Of a stretch of 64,000 nucleotides of DNA, positions 40,555 through 49,684 are shown one piece after another. A program made the translations under genes and the position numbers. The notes below the pieces were generated by a model. The model ran no database searches. It saw only the letters and a list, made by a program, of their open reading frames with translations, and was not told the DNA's origin. The stretch's first letter is position 1, and every line of letters starts with the position of its first letter. Origin of the DNA: Barthelona sp. PCE (lineage: Eukaryota; Metamonada: BaSk clade); NCBI GenBank assembly GCA_040285745.1, contig JAUFOR010000008.1, positions 1,426,001 to 1,490,000 of the forward strand, written 5' to 3'.

Positions 40555-40637
40555 ATGGTTTTTGTGAATAAAAATCTGGTTGTTTTTAGTTGAAGGTGCA
40601 TACTCAAGTTTCCCCTACCGCATTTTTTTTTTATACA

Positions 40638-42233
40638 ATGCCAGGTTTTACAAGGGCACTTACAACAACTCCAACGATCACGTTTGAGGAGGGTTCAGAA
40701 GGGGTTATTAGCCTAAGTTTCAATGAGTTAGAAGGTATTTCTCATCTGGACATGGGACCTGTAATTCAGCGCATGAAGAAGGCAGGATTTACGAGTCTTA
40801 TTGTTGAGATTCCATACATAAAGTTACTCAACGAGGATTTTGAAGCATATTTGTTGAATGCTTTTGGTTTTCTTCGTGAATCAATTCATATCATTGTTAA
40901 GCTATCGTTTGACGACATGCCTGATGATTTCGAGCACCAGCGCACAAGTTTCCATAAAAATGAAAAATTTTTGCAGTCGCTTGTTACTTTGTTTACTGCA
41001 TTTTCCCAACATAAGATTGATTTCTTCGATATCTCCGCGCTTCCCACAGACGATATGCTCTCTTTTGCTCGTGAACGATCAGAAACTTTCATATTGGGAA
41101 CTCTTCCAACTAATTACGTCCGTTTGCCTAACGACGAGGATCACCTGTGCACATCCGTCAAATACAAGACAAGAAGACTTATGGCGCGTAATGTACGCTA
41201 TCAATTGAGCAGAATAATGCAAACTAGATTGATCCCGTTGGTGAATATTGGCAACGACTTTGATTTGGTGATCTCAGCGTGTTGTGGGTTGGGATTGCCG
41301 TTCTCCGTTCCATTGGAGGCGTTTATCACACCCTCTCTGAAGCTGAGAAGCGAGAGGAAAAACACAATAGCCTTGCTACGTGATTTGGAACCTGCATCGC
41401 TTTATTTCGTCCACGCACAGCAGGTTGTTGACGAGGGAGGCATCCCTCGTAGCTTCAGACTTGCTTATGAGGACGTTCACACGAGTGTGCTCAAGGCACA
41501 GATCCCAAGTGCTGTATCTCCGCTCATGGAGTTTGTTCCAGGGTCCACAGGCCAGATTCCATGCCTCGTGGCATGTATGGACAGAGATCCACCGGTGGAA
41601 CTGAAGGACCAGAACATTGAGAAGCTCAAGATTTTGTTCAGGCATGGGCGTGTGTTACGCAACTCGTCGAGCGTTATCACATGCGTAACGTCCCAGGAGG
41701 GGCTGTCTATTTCGTATGTGGAGCAGCTGCGTTCGTCCATTATGAACCGTATAGCGCAGTGTGGAGCTGTCGGTCAGTTGCTGGCTATCTCAGACGATGA
41801 GCGCATTTACGTACACATTGCGTGCTTCCATGATATTGATGCTGCTGGTGCGATGTCGCTCTTATCCAGTGCGTTTTCGCAGGGTCATTTGCCTGTTCCC
41901 AGGTTACAAGAGCATCAGCTGCGCTGGGGATTGCTGAGGGACCCGGTGGGAACCCTTATACACGCGTTATTGAAGGATCAAGCAACAAAAATTGTTGAAA
42001 GAGATAACCTGGATCGAGATCCCACTGAAGAGGAAAATAAGGCTATAGAGAGGCTGGAAACCATGGTAAAGGACACAAAGGAGAAGTACCAGGTAGAGAA
42101 GGCGCTTGTAACCCCAAAGAACAGGATGATTAAGACGTATTGGATTCGTTTGCAGATAATTTTCTTGGTTATTCTAATTCTGGTTATCATTAAGATCGTC
42201 ATTAAGGATATTGCCCTTAAAAAGATAAAGTAA
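40638..42233 (+). CDS. Tail-anchored protein, family not recognised
   Basis: 531 residues from ATG 40638. The cytosolic part has alternating strands and helices (LIVEIPYIKLL, HIIVKLSFDD, RLIPLVNIGNDFDLVISACC), suggesting an alpha/beta fold such as a barrel. No catalytic motif was identified. A coiled coil near residues 455-495 precedes a single C-terminal span, LQIIFLVILILVIIKIVI, with a basic end (KDIALKKIK), typical of ER tail-anchored insertion. A T-rich tract immediately precedes the start codon. Confidence 0.65.
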   Translation: MPGFTRALTTTPTITFEEGSEGVISLSFNELEGISHLDMGPVIQRMKKAGFTSLIVEIPYIKLLNEDFEAYLLNAFGFLRESIHIIVKLSFDDMPDDFEHQRTSFHKNEKFLQSLVTLFTAFSQHKIDFFDISALPTDDMLSFARERSETFILGTLPTNYVRLPNDEDHLCTSVKYKTRRLMARNVRYQLSRIMQTRLIPLVNIGNDFDLVISACCGLGLPFSVPLEAFITPSLKLRSERKNTIALLRDLEPASLYFVHAQQVVDEGGIPRSFRLAYEDVHTSVLKAQIPSAVSPLMEFVPGSTGQIPCLVACMDRDPPVELKDQNIEKLKILFRHGRVLRNSSSVITCVTSQEGLSISYVEQLRSSIMNRIAQCGAVGQLLAISDDERIYVHIACFHDIDAAGAMSLLSSAFSQGHLPVPRLQEHQLRWGLLRDPVGTLIHALLKDQATKIVERDNLDRDPTEEENKAIERLETMVKDTKEKYQVEKALVTPKNRMIKTYWIRLQIIFLVILILVIIKIVIKDIALKKIK

Positions 42234-42284
42234 ACAATGCGTTTTTTGAATTTCGTCTCTTTCTCATTATCGGGGTTGATTGAT

Positions 42285-42623
42285 ATGTCAGAGACGTCCA
42301 GATTTTGGAACATGTCGGACAAGCGACTACTTGATTCGACTACAGTATACGTAGGTAATATTTCTCAATATTGTACCGAGGATCAGCTTTATATGATGTT
42401 TTCATCGGTAGGGAGGGTGAACCAGGTCATAATTGGCCGTTTCAAGAACACAGGACATTCTGCAGGCTTTGGTTTTGTAATATTTGAGAATCATGAGTCC
42501 TGTCTCAGAGCATGTCGTTATTTCAACAATTGCAGACATATTGATAAACGTATCATAGTTGATATGGATGTTGGATATTCAGAGGGTCGTGAGATAAAAG
42601 TTGTGCGTCGAAAAATGATGTAA
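42285..42623 (+). CDS. NCBP2: Nuclear cap-binding complex subunit 2 (CBP20)
   Basis: 112 residues from ATG 42285; an upstream in-frame ATG at 42237 gives 128. One RRM fills the protein: RNP2 TTVYVGNIS, RNP1 SAGFGFVIF, and the CBP20-specific end DKRIIVDMDVGYSEGRE, which matches the 'DDRIIRTDWDAGFKEGRQ' block. CBP20 stacks the m7G cap between two tyrosines and works with CBP80 in splicing, export and decay. The tyrosine in VYVGN is present, but the usual N-terminal partner tyrosine is not obvious, and the Gly/Arg-rich tail is absent. The protein is shorter than typical (about 155). Confidence 0.85.
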   Translation: MSETSRFWNMSDKRLLDSTTVYVGNISQYCTEDQLYMMFSSVGRVNQVIIGRFKNTGHSAGFGFVIFENHESCLRACRYFNNCRHIDKRIIVDMDVGYSEGREIKVVRRKMM

Positions 42624-42644
42624 TCAATACATACAAGATATTTT

Positions 42645-43429
42645 TTACTTTTCTTGCTTGAAATAAGAACTGAGCTTAGCCTTCACTTGCTTTTCAGTGA
42701 GGACAGGTTTAGGAGGAGTCTTCTTAACAGCCTTTTTGGTTTTCTTAATGACCTTCTTTGCCTTTTTGACAACCTTCTTGTCCTTCACCTTAATATCAGT
42801 CTTATTCTCTTTTTTAGCCTTTTTAGCCTTTTTAGCATTACGATCCTTCTGAGATCCAGGTTTAGGCTTCATAGGTACACGCTTTTGCTTTGGCTTCTTT
42901 GTCGTTTTAACCTTAGGAGACTCTAAAGAACCACGAACTTGAATATCGACAATAAAACCTTCAAAATCAGCTCCGTTTAATTGTTCAACACATTGTTTGG
43001 CAGATTTACGTTGGGCATAAACAACAGTTGCCTTGGATGGTCTGTTCTTGTATTTCTTAACAGATAAGCTATGAAAATTACCATAACGACCGAGTAAATT
43101 ATTTAAGTCTGCATGGGAAGCGAAAGGAGGAATTCCTGAGATCTAAAAATGAGTTATAAGCTGCAAATTTCAGAGACAGTAGTAGGAGTCAACATTTAAA
43201 GCACAATATGCCATTTTCAGAAAAACAGGCAGCAAATTTGTGTGATAGCACTAGTATAACATGAGACAGGTAACCCTTTGCTCAAGTCTTCGGCCTCCTA
43301 GCTTACTGAAACATTGAATAAAGCACATACAACCAATGTAGGCTCAATAGAGATGGTTTTTTGCTTTTTGTTGCTTTTGACCTTGATGTTTGTCTTAGTG
43401 GGGGTTTTGGTACGTGTTCCCTTGGCCAT
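42645..43429 (-). CDS. RRM protein, probably ALY/Yra1-like mRNA export adaptor, two exons
   Basis: Exon 1 is 43429-43331 (33 codons), the intron 43330-43143, and exon 2 43142-42645, giving 198 residues in phase 0. The joined protein has a basic N-terminus (MAKGTRTKTPTKTNIKVK), then an RRM from TLVISGIPPFASHADL through SKATVVYAQRKSAKQ to NGADFEGFIVDIQV. A Lys/Ala-rich tail follows, with repeats of AKK and VKK. The order basic tail, RRM, basic tail and the details of the RRM resemble ALY/REF, which loads export receptors on mRNA, but the usual C-terminal UAP56-binding motif is not clear. Other small RRM proteins are possible. It is convergent with CBP20, an mRNA-cap partner (21 bp). Confidence 0.6.
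43143..43330 (-). other. 188-nt intron in the RRM protein gene
   Basis: On the minus strand the donor is GTT|GTATGT and the acceptor TTTTTAG|ATC, with TATAAC about 10 nt before it. Splicing joins two open frames exactly inside the first RRM strand (TLV|ISG). The first in-frame stop in the intron comes after ten codons, so retention would truncate the protein. Confidence 0.8.
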
Positions 43430-43594
43430 TTTAGGTCTATGTGCTCGAGAAGGTGGATAAAAGAGAAACGGATTTCTGGGCAATTGCACTGTCTATATGA
43501 GGTGTACATTGTCATTGCCACTCTCAAATTAACTGCAAGGTTGTGGTTATTTGGATCTAAAGTTGTTTTACTTTTTTTTTCGCTTCACTGTGTG

Positions 43595-43837
43595 ATGGGC
43601 TTCTCTCTGTTTGACTTGTTATTGTCAGCACTGTTTTTCGCTAACGCAGTCCTAATACTAAATGAGCCGAGGTTGCTCAGGAGGATTAACTGCGGGAATT
43701 ATCAGAAAGATCTTTTACCGCCAAATTCAGCAAAGAGGAACATGCTGGGAATGTTTTATAACATCCGAGCAATACTCCGTTGGCCTGTATTTGCAGCAAA
43801 TATTGTTTTCTTGGTTTTCCTGGTTTTGTTTTCGTAA
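43595..43837 (+). CDS. YOS1: Yos1/IER3IP1 ER-Golgi transport protein
   Basis: 80 residues from ATG 43595. The full family pattern is present: MGFSLFDLLLSALFFANAVL, then LNEPRLLRR, a short loop, MFYNIRAILRWPVFAANIVF and the final FLVLFS. Two membrane segments flank a small cytosolic loop. Yos1 joins the Yip1-Yif1 complex and is needed for ER-to-Golgi vesicle transport. Length equals that of known members. An open frame upstream of the ATG is not used. Confidence 0.92.
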   Translation: MGFSLFDLLLSALFFANAVLILNEPRLLRRINCGNYQKDLLPPNSAKRNMLGMFYNIRAILRWPVFAANIVFLVFLVLFS

Positions 43838-44170
43838 ACGACTATTATAAAGTGCAGTGTGGCTAACATACTATGCAACATCTGCTCCACAGTGAGCGGT
43901 GAGATTTTTGAAAATATATGCTCAGTTTAACAATTTACACAGGTTTGTTTTTCAGGAGCGTGATCCTTCAGCAGATGCTTCTCAAATACCGAATTTAGGA
44001 GTCATAGTAAATTGGAGTTTAATATCGACAGGCATTGTTTTGCATCTGTTTTGAAAAGCTTTCCTTATGTTTTTCCGGATATAAATGTCATAAAAATCCC
44101 ATAAATTCGAATTAAACTATTACATCAATAAAAACAGGTGATATATTTTTTTTAACCATTCTTGAGTTCA
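43838..44170. other. Intergenic stretch with no recognised gene
   Basis: 333 bp between Yos1 and PP2C on the same strand, AT-rich, holding the 3' end of one and promoter of the other. A run of eight T lies shortly before the PP2C start. No RNA gene was recognised. Confidence 0.5.
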
Positions 44171-45169
44171 ATGTCGCCAAGAACACCGCAAAAGAGCGAA
44201 TCAGTAATCCCCTCTGTTGAGGGCACAGCTACACCACAAAAGAGCGAGATTACAGGACCAAGCGTTGTCGGAATGATCACTCCAAGGTATAAGACACCAG
44301 GAAAGAAGAAGGGCGGGTCAGTGAGCGATTGTTTTGCCGAATTAGACAGATACACAGAGGCAAATCTTAAGCCAAACAATGAAGATGTTATTACCGTGAA
44401 TACCTTCAACGATAGGAATGTCGTCTTTGCAGGCGTCTTTGACGGACACGGCTCTGCAGGTGTGTCCACTTTAGCTGCCGAACGCATGCCTGGATTCTTT
44501 AAGGAAGCTTTTGATGAGGGAAAAACTCCAGCTGAAGCTCTTCAAGAATCATATCAGAGATTTGAGTCTCTCATCAACGGAGAGGGCGAGCAGCGTGTGG
44601 CACGTAAACTGGAAGATACATTTTCTTTAGGTAACGAAGAGGTTGAAGCCGAGCTTTCCAAAAGAGATGAAAGTTTCTCCAGCAGAATGTATGGCATGGT
44701 TGGGTCGTGTGCCGTGACTGTCGCCATTGTTAATGAGGAACACGGAAGGACGCTCGTTTGCGCCAATGTTGGTGACAGCGTTGCGTATCTCATCAGAGGA
44801 GACCGTGTTATTAGGCTGTCAACAATCCATGATCTCAGCAACAAGCGCGAGCGTGCACGCCTTGCAGATCTTCCCGGTGGTGTCATCGGAAACAGGGTAT
44901 TTGGAGTTTTGAAAGTGACGCGTTCCCTTGGTGATTTATCTCTTCGCCCAGGAGTTTTACCAGAGCCAGCCATCTCCATCACGCGCCTGGAGGAGGAGGA
45001 TGACTTCTTGATCATGGTATCGGATGGTGTTACGGATAAAATGCAGCCTGATGCTATAGCTCGTGAAGTAAGGAATGCAAGAGCAAGACAGCCCGCGAAG
45101 ACGCTGGTGGAGAAGGCCATCGCGCTTCAGACAGTGGATAACGTGTCTGCTATTGTTTTCAAGCTTTAA
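44171..45169 (+). CDS. PP2C-family protein phosphatase (PPM)
   Basis: 332 residues from ATG 44171. The metal-binding motifs are present: VFAGVFDGHGSAG (about 85-97), NVGDSVAYLIRGDRV, the RVFGVLKVTRSLGD block, and MVSDGVTDKM near residue 283, then DNVSAIVFKL at the end. These aspartates coordinate Mn/Mg for Ser/Thr dephosphorylation. The N-terminal 50 residues are Thr/Pro-rich with repeated TPQKSE. The GG usual after the SLGD helix is altered, but catalytic residues look intact. Substrate unknown. Confidence 0.93.
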   Translation: MSPRTPQKSESVIPSVEGTATPQKSEITGPSVVGMITPRYKTPGKKKGGSVSDCFAELDRYTEANLKPNNEDVITVNTFNDRNVVFAGVFDGHGSAGVSTLAAERMPGFFKEAFDEGKTPAEALQESYQRFESLINGEGEQRVARKLEDTFSLGNEEVEAELSKRDESFSSRMYGMVGSCAVTVAIVNEEHGRTLVCANVGDSVAYLIRGDRVIRLSTIHDLSNKRERARLADLPGGVIGNRVFGVLKVTRSLGDLSLRPGVLPEPAISITRLEEEDDFLIMVSDGVTDKMQPDAIAREVRNARARQPAKTLVEKAIALQTVDNVSAIVFKL

Positions 45170-45240
45170 AGTAAACATTGTTGTAATAATTTTGGATTAG
45201 TGGGTTCCAAATTGACAAAATGAGATGATTTGACACATGA

Positions 45241-45720
45241 ATGCTTAAATTAGGCATGAAGAATGCTTTACTCTTTTTTTCTTTCCTCATTTGTTTTACA
45301 ATGAAATTAACCTTTTTATTCATCCTGTTGATACTTTCTGCAACGCTGATGACACCTACAACAGCATCATATACTTGTAGCTCTTGCTGCAAATACAGAC
45401 CCAAGTTTCAGACATCCTACGTTACTGACAGAACATGTGTCAAGTACTGCAGCACCGCAGGAAAAGGAAAGTGCGGTTCTTATTGGTCGTGGAACAGCGG
45501 TTGTCGTTATAGACCCAAATTCGGTACAGATTACGTTCTTGACAGATCTTGTTTAGATTTCTGTGTCAAATTGGACGGCGCCATCAAGGGATGCAATGGC
45601 GTTTACATGTATGCGAAAAATTCTTGCATGAAAAGAGCCAGTTTTTCCACTAGTTATTATTTGGATAAAGATTGTCTTGGATATAAGCTTCAGGAAGCCT
45701 TGGACCGTGCATTTGGATAA
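45241..45720 (+). CDS. Secreted cysteine-rich protein with three internal repeats
   Basis: 159 residues from ATG 45241; ATG 45301 gives 139 and a textbook signal peptide (MKLTFLFILLILSATLMTPT, then TASYT), so 45301 is preferred. The mature part has three repeats of about 37 residues built on C-x-YRPKF-x-T-x-YV-x-DR-x-C-x-x-x-C: CKYRPKFQTSYVTDRTCVKYC, CRYRPKFGTDYVLDRSCLDFC, and a divergent third, CMKRASFSTSYYLDKDC. About twelve cysteines suggest disulfides. No known family was recognised. It is the only clearly secreted small protein in the window; role in the extracellular space or at a surface is inferred. Confidence 0.75.
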   Translation: MLKLGMKNALLFFSFLICFTMKLTFLFILLILSATLMTPTTASYTCSSCCKYRPKFQTSYVTDRTCVKYCSTAGKGKCGSYWSWNSGCRYRPKFGTDYVLDRSCLDFCVKLDGAIKGCNGVYMYAKNSCMKRASFSTSYYLDKDCLGYKLQEALDRAFG

Positions 45721-45901
45721 ACTTTAGTAAATTGAAAGAGCTAAAGGAAAGAAAGAAATTGACTTGCACAAAGGAATTACAATTAACATTAGATTTTCTA
45801 TCTTTTCTCTTTTATTAAATAAACCTCATAACGAATAAGAACAGTCAACATTGAGGTGAACAAACATATTCTGTGAAACAATGAAGTTTTCCTCTTATTA
45901 C

Positions 45902-48862
45902 TTATTCAGCTTCCCTTTCAATATTCATGGCTTTCTCAATATCCTCAATTGTTAGTGCTGCAACTGCATCTGCTTCATGGTATAGAAACCAGTCAAATCG
46001 CAATTGGGTGCTAAGCAATTTTTGTTTGCATGTATGTGCAGTCTTTAACACCGAAAATCCACGCTCAACACATGCGTTGCTTGCAGGAACCGTCTTGTAC
46101 TTGTTGACAATCTCTTGAATCACACTCAAACCAACCACATCTTCATGTTGGCAACCATAAATCAGCGCCGAGCGAATATCCCTCTCACGCAAACTCTGAT
46201 CATCAAAATTGAACTCATATGATGATGATCTTGCGGCTGAAACAGGCGGTTCTCTTACAAAAGGTGGTGGGTAATCTTCTCTTTCGACAGGGGATAGTAT
46301 TTCAAACTCAATCACTTCATTTAGAGATCTTACAGGGGGTCTAGTAACAGGATTATCATTCAACACATCTCGCAAATTTTGACGTTCTTCATTGCAGGAA
46401 GAAAAATCAGCCGAAAAATTGGTACAAAGAAGTGAAATAATGTGAGCAACTAAACCTTTGTAGTACTTAGGATGCATAAACTGATAACTTAATTCTCTTT
46501 CTCTAGGTACTCTATTAGCAACAAGTGCAAGTGAATGATCATTAACACAATACGGTTTAAATTTTGTTTGCAGAAACGAATATATCATCACACCTTTCAA
46601 ACGTACAAACACATCCTCTTTCATTATGTTAGGTAGTAACTCGCTTATATAGCTAAAGTCTTGACACAAGTCTCTCAATTCCTCACTTAAAGTACCCTTC
46701 TTGGGAGGTTTTCTGCTTTGTTCTTCAGGGTAGACAATATCTTTCATCTTCACGTGCTCATGTCCGCAGAGGAGATATGCTACCAAGGGTTCCGGCATAA
46801 CAAAAAACTTACACAAGTAATGCCTATTGTACTCAAATAGCCCTTTAAAGTATGCTATTTTCAATTCATTCTCCGTATAAATAGCTTCGGAAATATATCT
46901 AAGAAGGCGAAACAACAACATTGCAATCTGATGATAAGCATGTAAAGCAGAAGTGGAATTATCGCTGCAAAGCTTTTGAATGTGCATGAGTTGTCTTAAA
47001 ACGGTTAAGTAAGCTTTGCTTAAGCTCCACATATCAGTTCCCAGAGAAAACGCATGCGGTTGATTGTTTTCGTTATTCAAGGCTTCATAGAAAGGACCCA
47101 AAAAATGTCGATAGTGAGTTGAGGCATCGTATTGGTTATTCGTTGATTTCAAAATACGTTTAATCGGCAACTTAATATCTTTAAAATATTTATGATATTC
47201 ACTATTTAAAAAAGCCTCAGTGATTTCTAAATGCGACATGTTAACTACTACATTATCTGAATTCATCGCTATTCTTAAGCCTGGCATGTCTGTTAAGGGG
47301 ATGTCAACATAAAGTCCACTACACAACACTTCATATATAGTTTCCAAAGAGCTCCAACGAACTTGCTTAAGAACACAGCTTTTACCTGTATACGTACACC
47401 ACAATGAATGGTATTTAAAGAAAACACTCATGATCTCAACTGCAATAACAGACTGAATGCTGGCGAACTTTTGCACACATTTTTTCTGCTCATTAATAAA
47501 ATCTGAGTACTCATACAACGGCATCAAATCCAGATGACGAGTGAATTCATTATAGAAGGGTATCTCCTGTTGAACAGTGGGACGCTCACGTTGACTTCCT
47601 CCTCTTGACTCAAAATTCGTTTTGTTGTTAAGATAAATATCAATATTCATCAAATAATTCGGTTTGTTTTTACCCTCTAAAAACTCTATGCACTGCGTCT
47701 CATAATATGAAACGTACGCGAAGATAAAGAGAAGTGCTTCATCACTAAACCCAGAGTGATCATGATTATAAACGGATTCAATAGTTTCATTATCAATATC
47801 CTCTATTGTGTTGACAGAACCGGTGAAAATCATGTTAGTCTTCTCAAGATCCACGACTGATGAAAGTCTAACAGCAGGAGAACGTGTTGGTGAACGGTTA
47901 GTGAACAGTGTTCTTGACTCAAGTTTCTTGCGAAGCTTCTTGAAGTAAGCATTACTTGTAATATTATTGAAAATATCAACATTTATCTCAGTATCTAATC
48001 TACTAAGCAAATTTGTATTCTCTAATACACCATAACATAAACCTTCATTTTCAAAGACTTCAAATCCAACGGTCTTGCTCATTAGCTTGTTGAGCACATG
48101 GCAGGCACATGGCATACGTGATATTGACGTACATGCATCAACAATTTTCTGACATGCTGTCTGTTCAGGCGTACCGTTATCTGTACCAATAACGATCTTG
48201 ATGTTGGAGTCTCCCATGTCAACAATACATTCGTGTAAACCCCAACCATCTCTAGATTCCTTCTCAATGATGGAAAATTCTTCAATTACTCCTTTTCGCT
48301 TAAAAGATGATAATATATGATATGCAACGTCTTGAGACCGTTTTCCATACTTGCTCATACTTGAAGGCATTGTGAGGTTACGATATCCCTCATCTAATGC
48401 ATCAGAGTAAATTGTAAGGTCGTTAAGATCTTTGTACTTCACACTAAAAATGTCAAAGACCACAAACCTTCCTTTTAAACTAATAATGTAGTCATTCATT
48501 GTTTTTGTAGAGCGTGTGTCATTAAAGAACATTTTGGTATCTCTGTTATAAATAGGATCATCAATATAATCAATAACTAATTGCTGTGGGACCTTCATTA
48601 CAATGAGAGCAGCGCTGTAACTGTCACTGGAAACGTCATATTCAAAGCTACAACAGGCACCACCCTGTAGCTCTGCTTGTTTTTTAAGAGAATGTACCAA
48701 TGTCTTCAAAACGAATGAATGTACCACTGACGCGTTGTGTCTCAGAAAGGTCTTGAAAGATGAAGCCCATTCCCGTCCATATCGCTCGCTAATACTTTTC
48801 AAACTCTTATCTTTCAAACGAAGACCATGGTAAGCAAAATAATCAATGTCATCGATATTCAT
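45902..48862 (-). CDS. hAT-family transposase-like protein
   Basis: 986 residues from ATG 48862; the frame is open 40 codons further up without an ATG. A core resembling hAT transposases is visible: VVFDIFS and IYSDALDEGY (first acidic region), IGTDNGTPEQTACQKIV near residue 228 followed by RMPCACHVLNKLM (second aspartate and the C-x-x-H type motif), and the C-terminal dimerisation block NACVERGFSVLKTAH with its glutamate near residue 935. The N-terminal BED zinc finger usual in active elements is not seen. No clear inverted ends or 8-bp target duplication were found by eye. The intact long frame suggests recent activity or domestication. Confidence 0.75.
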   Translation of the reverse strand: MNIDDIDYFAYHGLRLKDKSLKSISERYGREWASSFKTFLRHNASVVHSFVLKTLVHSLKKQAELQGGACCSFEYDVSSDSYSAALIVMKVPQQLVIDYIDDPIYNRDTKMFFNDTRSTKTMNDYIISLKGRFVVFDIFSVKYKDLNDLTIYSDALDEGYRNLTMPSSMSKYGKRSQDVAYHILSSFKRKGVIEEFSIIEKESRDGWGLHECIVDMGDSNIKIVIGTDNGTPEQTACQKIVDACTSISRMPCACHVLNKLMSKTVGFEVFENEGLCYGVLENTNLLSRLDTEINVDIFNNITSNAYFKKLRKKLESRTLFTNRSPTRSPAVRLSSVVDLEKTNMIFTGSVNTIEDIDNETIESVYNHDHSGFSDEALLFIFAYVSYYETQCIEFLEGKNKPNYLMNIDIYLNNKTNFESRGGSQRERPTVQQEIPFYNEFTRHLDLMPLYEYSDFINEQKKCVQKFASIQSVIAVEIMSVFFKYHSLWCTYTGKSCVLKQVRWSSLETIYEVLCSGLYVDIPLTDMPGLRIAMNSDNVVVNMSHLEITEAFLNSEYHKYFKDIKLPIKRILKSTNNQYDASTHYRHFLGPFYEALNNENNQPHAFSLGTDMWSLSKAYLTVLRQLMHIQKLCSDNSTSALHAYHQIAMLLFRLLRYISEAIYTENELKIAYFKGLFEYNRHYLCKFFVMPEPLVAYLLCGHEHVKMKDIVYPEEQSRKPPKKGTLSEELRDLCQDFSYISELLPNIMKEDVFVRLKGVMIYSFLQTKFKPYCVNDHSLALVANRVPRERELSYQFMHPKYYKGLVAHIISLLCTNFSADFSSCNEERQNLRDVLNDNPVTRPPVRSLNEVIEFEILSPVEREDYPPPFVREPPVSAARSSSYEFNFDDQSLRERDIRSALIYGCQHEDVVGLSVIQEIVNKYKTVPASNACVERGFSVLKTAHTCKQKLLSTQLRFDWFLYHEADAVAALTIEDIEKAMNIEREAE

Positions 48863-49310
48863 TGGAAAATGCACCCTTATATTTCGAATATTTTGACGCT
48901 TAATTTCTAGATATCCTGGATAAAGTGAATTACAAAACAATAGGATCTGTACATTCCCAATATCTATAATCTTTGTCCATTATTGTTCTCAACTGGAACT
49001 GTTGATAAACCATCTATCACAGGGCTTAGTTTGCATACCTGTTAAACATTTGCGTATAGTGGGGTAATCAAATCCATTTATGGTCAGAATCTCTGAACAT
49101 CCAATGGTAAATGATCTGTGTAGGGTTCTCCCGTGAAAATGAAAAGACCAACCATATGGTCTTGATTCTTGGTCAGTGATTTGTCTATTTCCATCTTCAC
49201 CTGACCTTTGCCCTTAGCATGGGAGTTGTATAAAATGTTTTTTATTAAAAATGAGTGATACGAAAATTGGATCCTCCAAACATGAAAGTGAACTATGATA
49301 CCCCATCAAA
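48863..49310. other. Spacer with hAT debris
   Basis: About 450 bp between two hAT-derived pieces. Apart from the short remnant at 49081-49126, it has a perfect ACCATATGGT palindrome near 49153 and no good open frame. Confidence 0.5.
49081..49126 (-). pseudogene. Decayed hAT tail (remnant 3), frameshifted
   Basis: On the minus strand one frame reads LHRSF and, after losing one base, the next reads HWMFRDS. This matches LHRSLHHWVCMDS of remnant 2 and LHKSLHHIVFEDS of remnant 1 at both protein and DNA level. The match is short, about 13 residues, so confidence is moderate. Confidence 0.45.
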
Positions 49311-49619
49311 TTATTTAAACCCACTTTCATCATCACTTTCAACCAGTAAAGAATGTTGTATATAATCATCGGATCCAGATTTTATAATATCAAACAAATT
49401 ACTTGATGTTCGCTTCCTGGCAAGCTCTTCCAACTCCCTGAACCTAAATTCGTCAACATGTGCAGAATAGTCGGATATTCGGGCTGAATCCATACACACC
49501 CAATGATGTAGTGACCGGTGAAGCCTCATTTTCAATCGTAAAGTAGCGTGTAAAGTAGCCTTGCCCATTTGACTCTCCAAAAATGCATAGTGAGAAAAAA
49601 CGCGCTCAACTGGACACAT
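49311..49619 (-). pseudogene. hAT transposase C-terminal fragment (remnant 2)
   Basis: 102 codons from ATG 49619, with the open frame beginning only about 13 codons earlier. It carries the hAT dimerisation motif PVERVFSHYAFLESQMGK, then a tail that matches remnant 1 (HVDEFRFRELEELARKRTSS). The rest of the transposase is missing upstream. It belongs to a different hAT subfamily from the gene at 45902-48862, whose tail differs after the ERxFS motif. Confidence 0.7.
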
Positions 49620-49684
49620 CAGATCTGTGTTCTTATGTAAACCAATGCCTGAAAAGTGTCACTTGTATATCCTTACTAAACAGT

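Noticed and set aside
43361-43594. N-terminal extension of the Yos1 frame
   Set aside because: The extension overlaps exon 1 of the RRM gene on the other strand and is absent from Yos1 proteins; ATG 43595 gives the exact family length.
48995-49040. CAGGGCTTAG near 49018 as a hAT terminal inverted repeat
   Set aside because: It begins like some hAT ends, but no matching opposite end or 8-bp duplication was found by eye.
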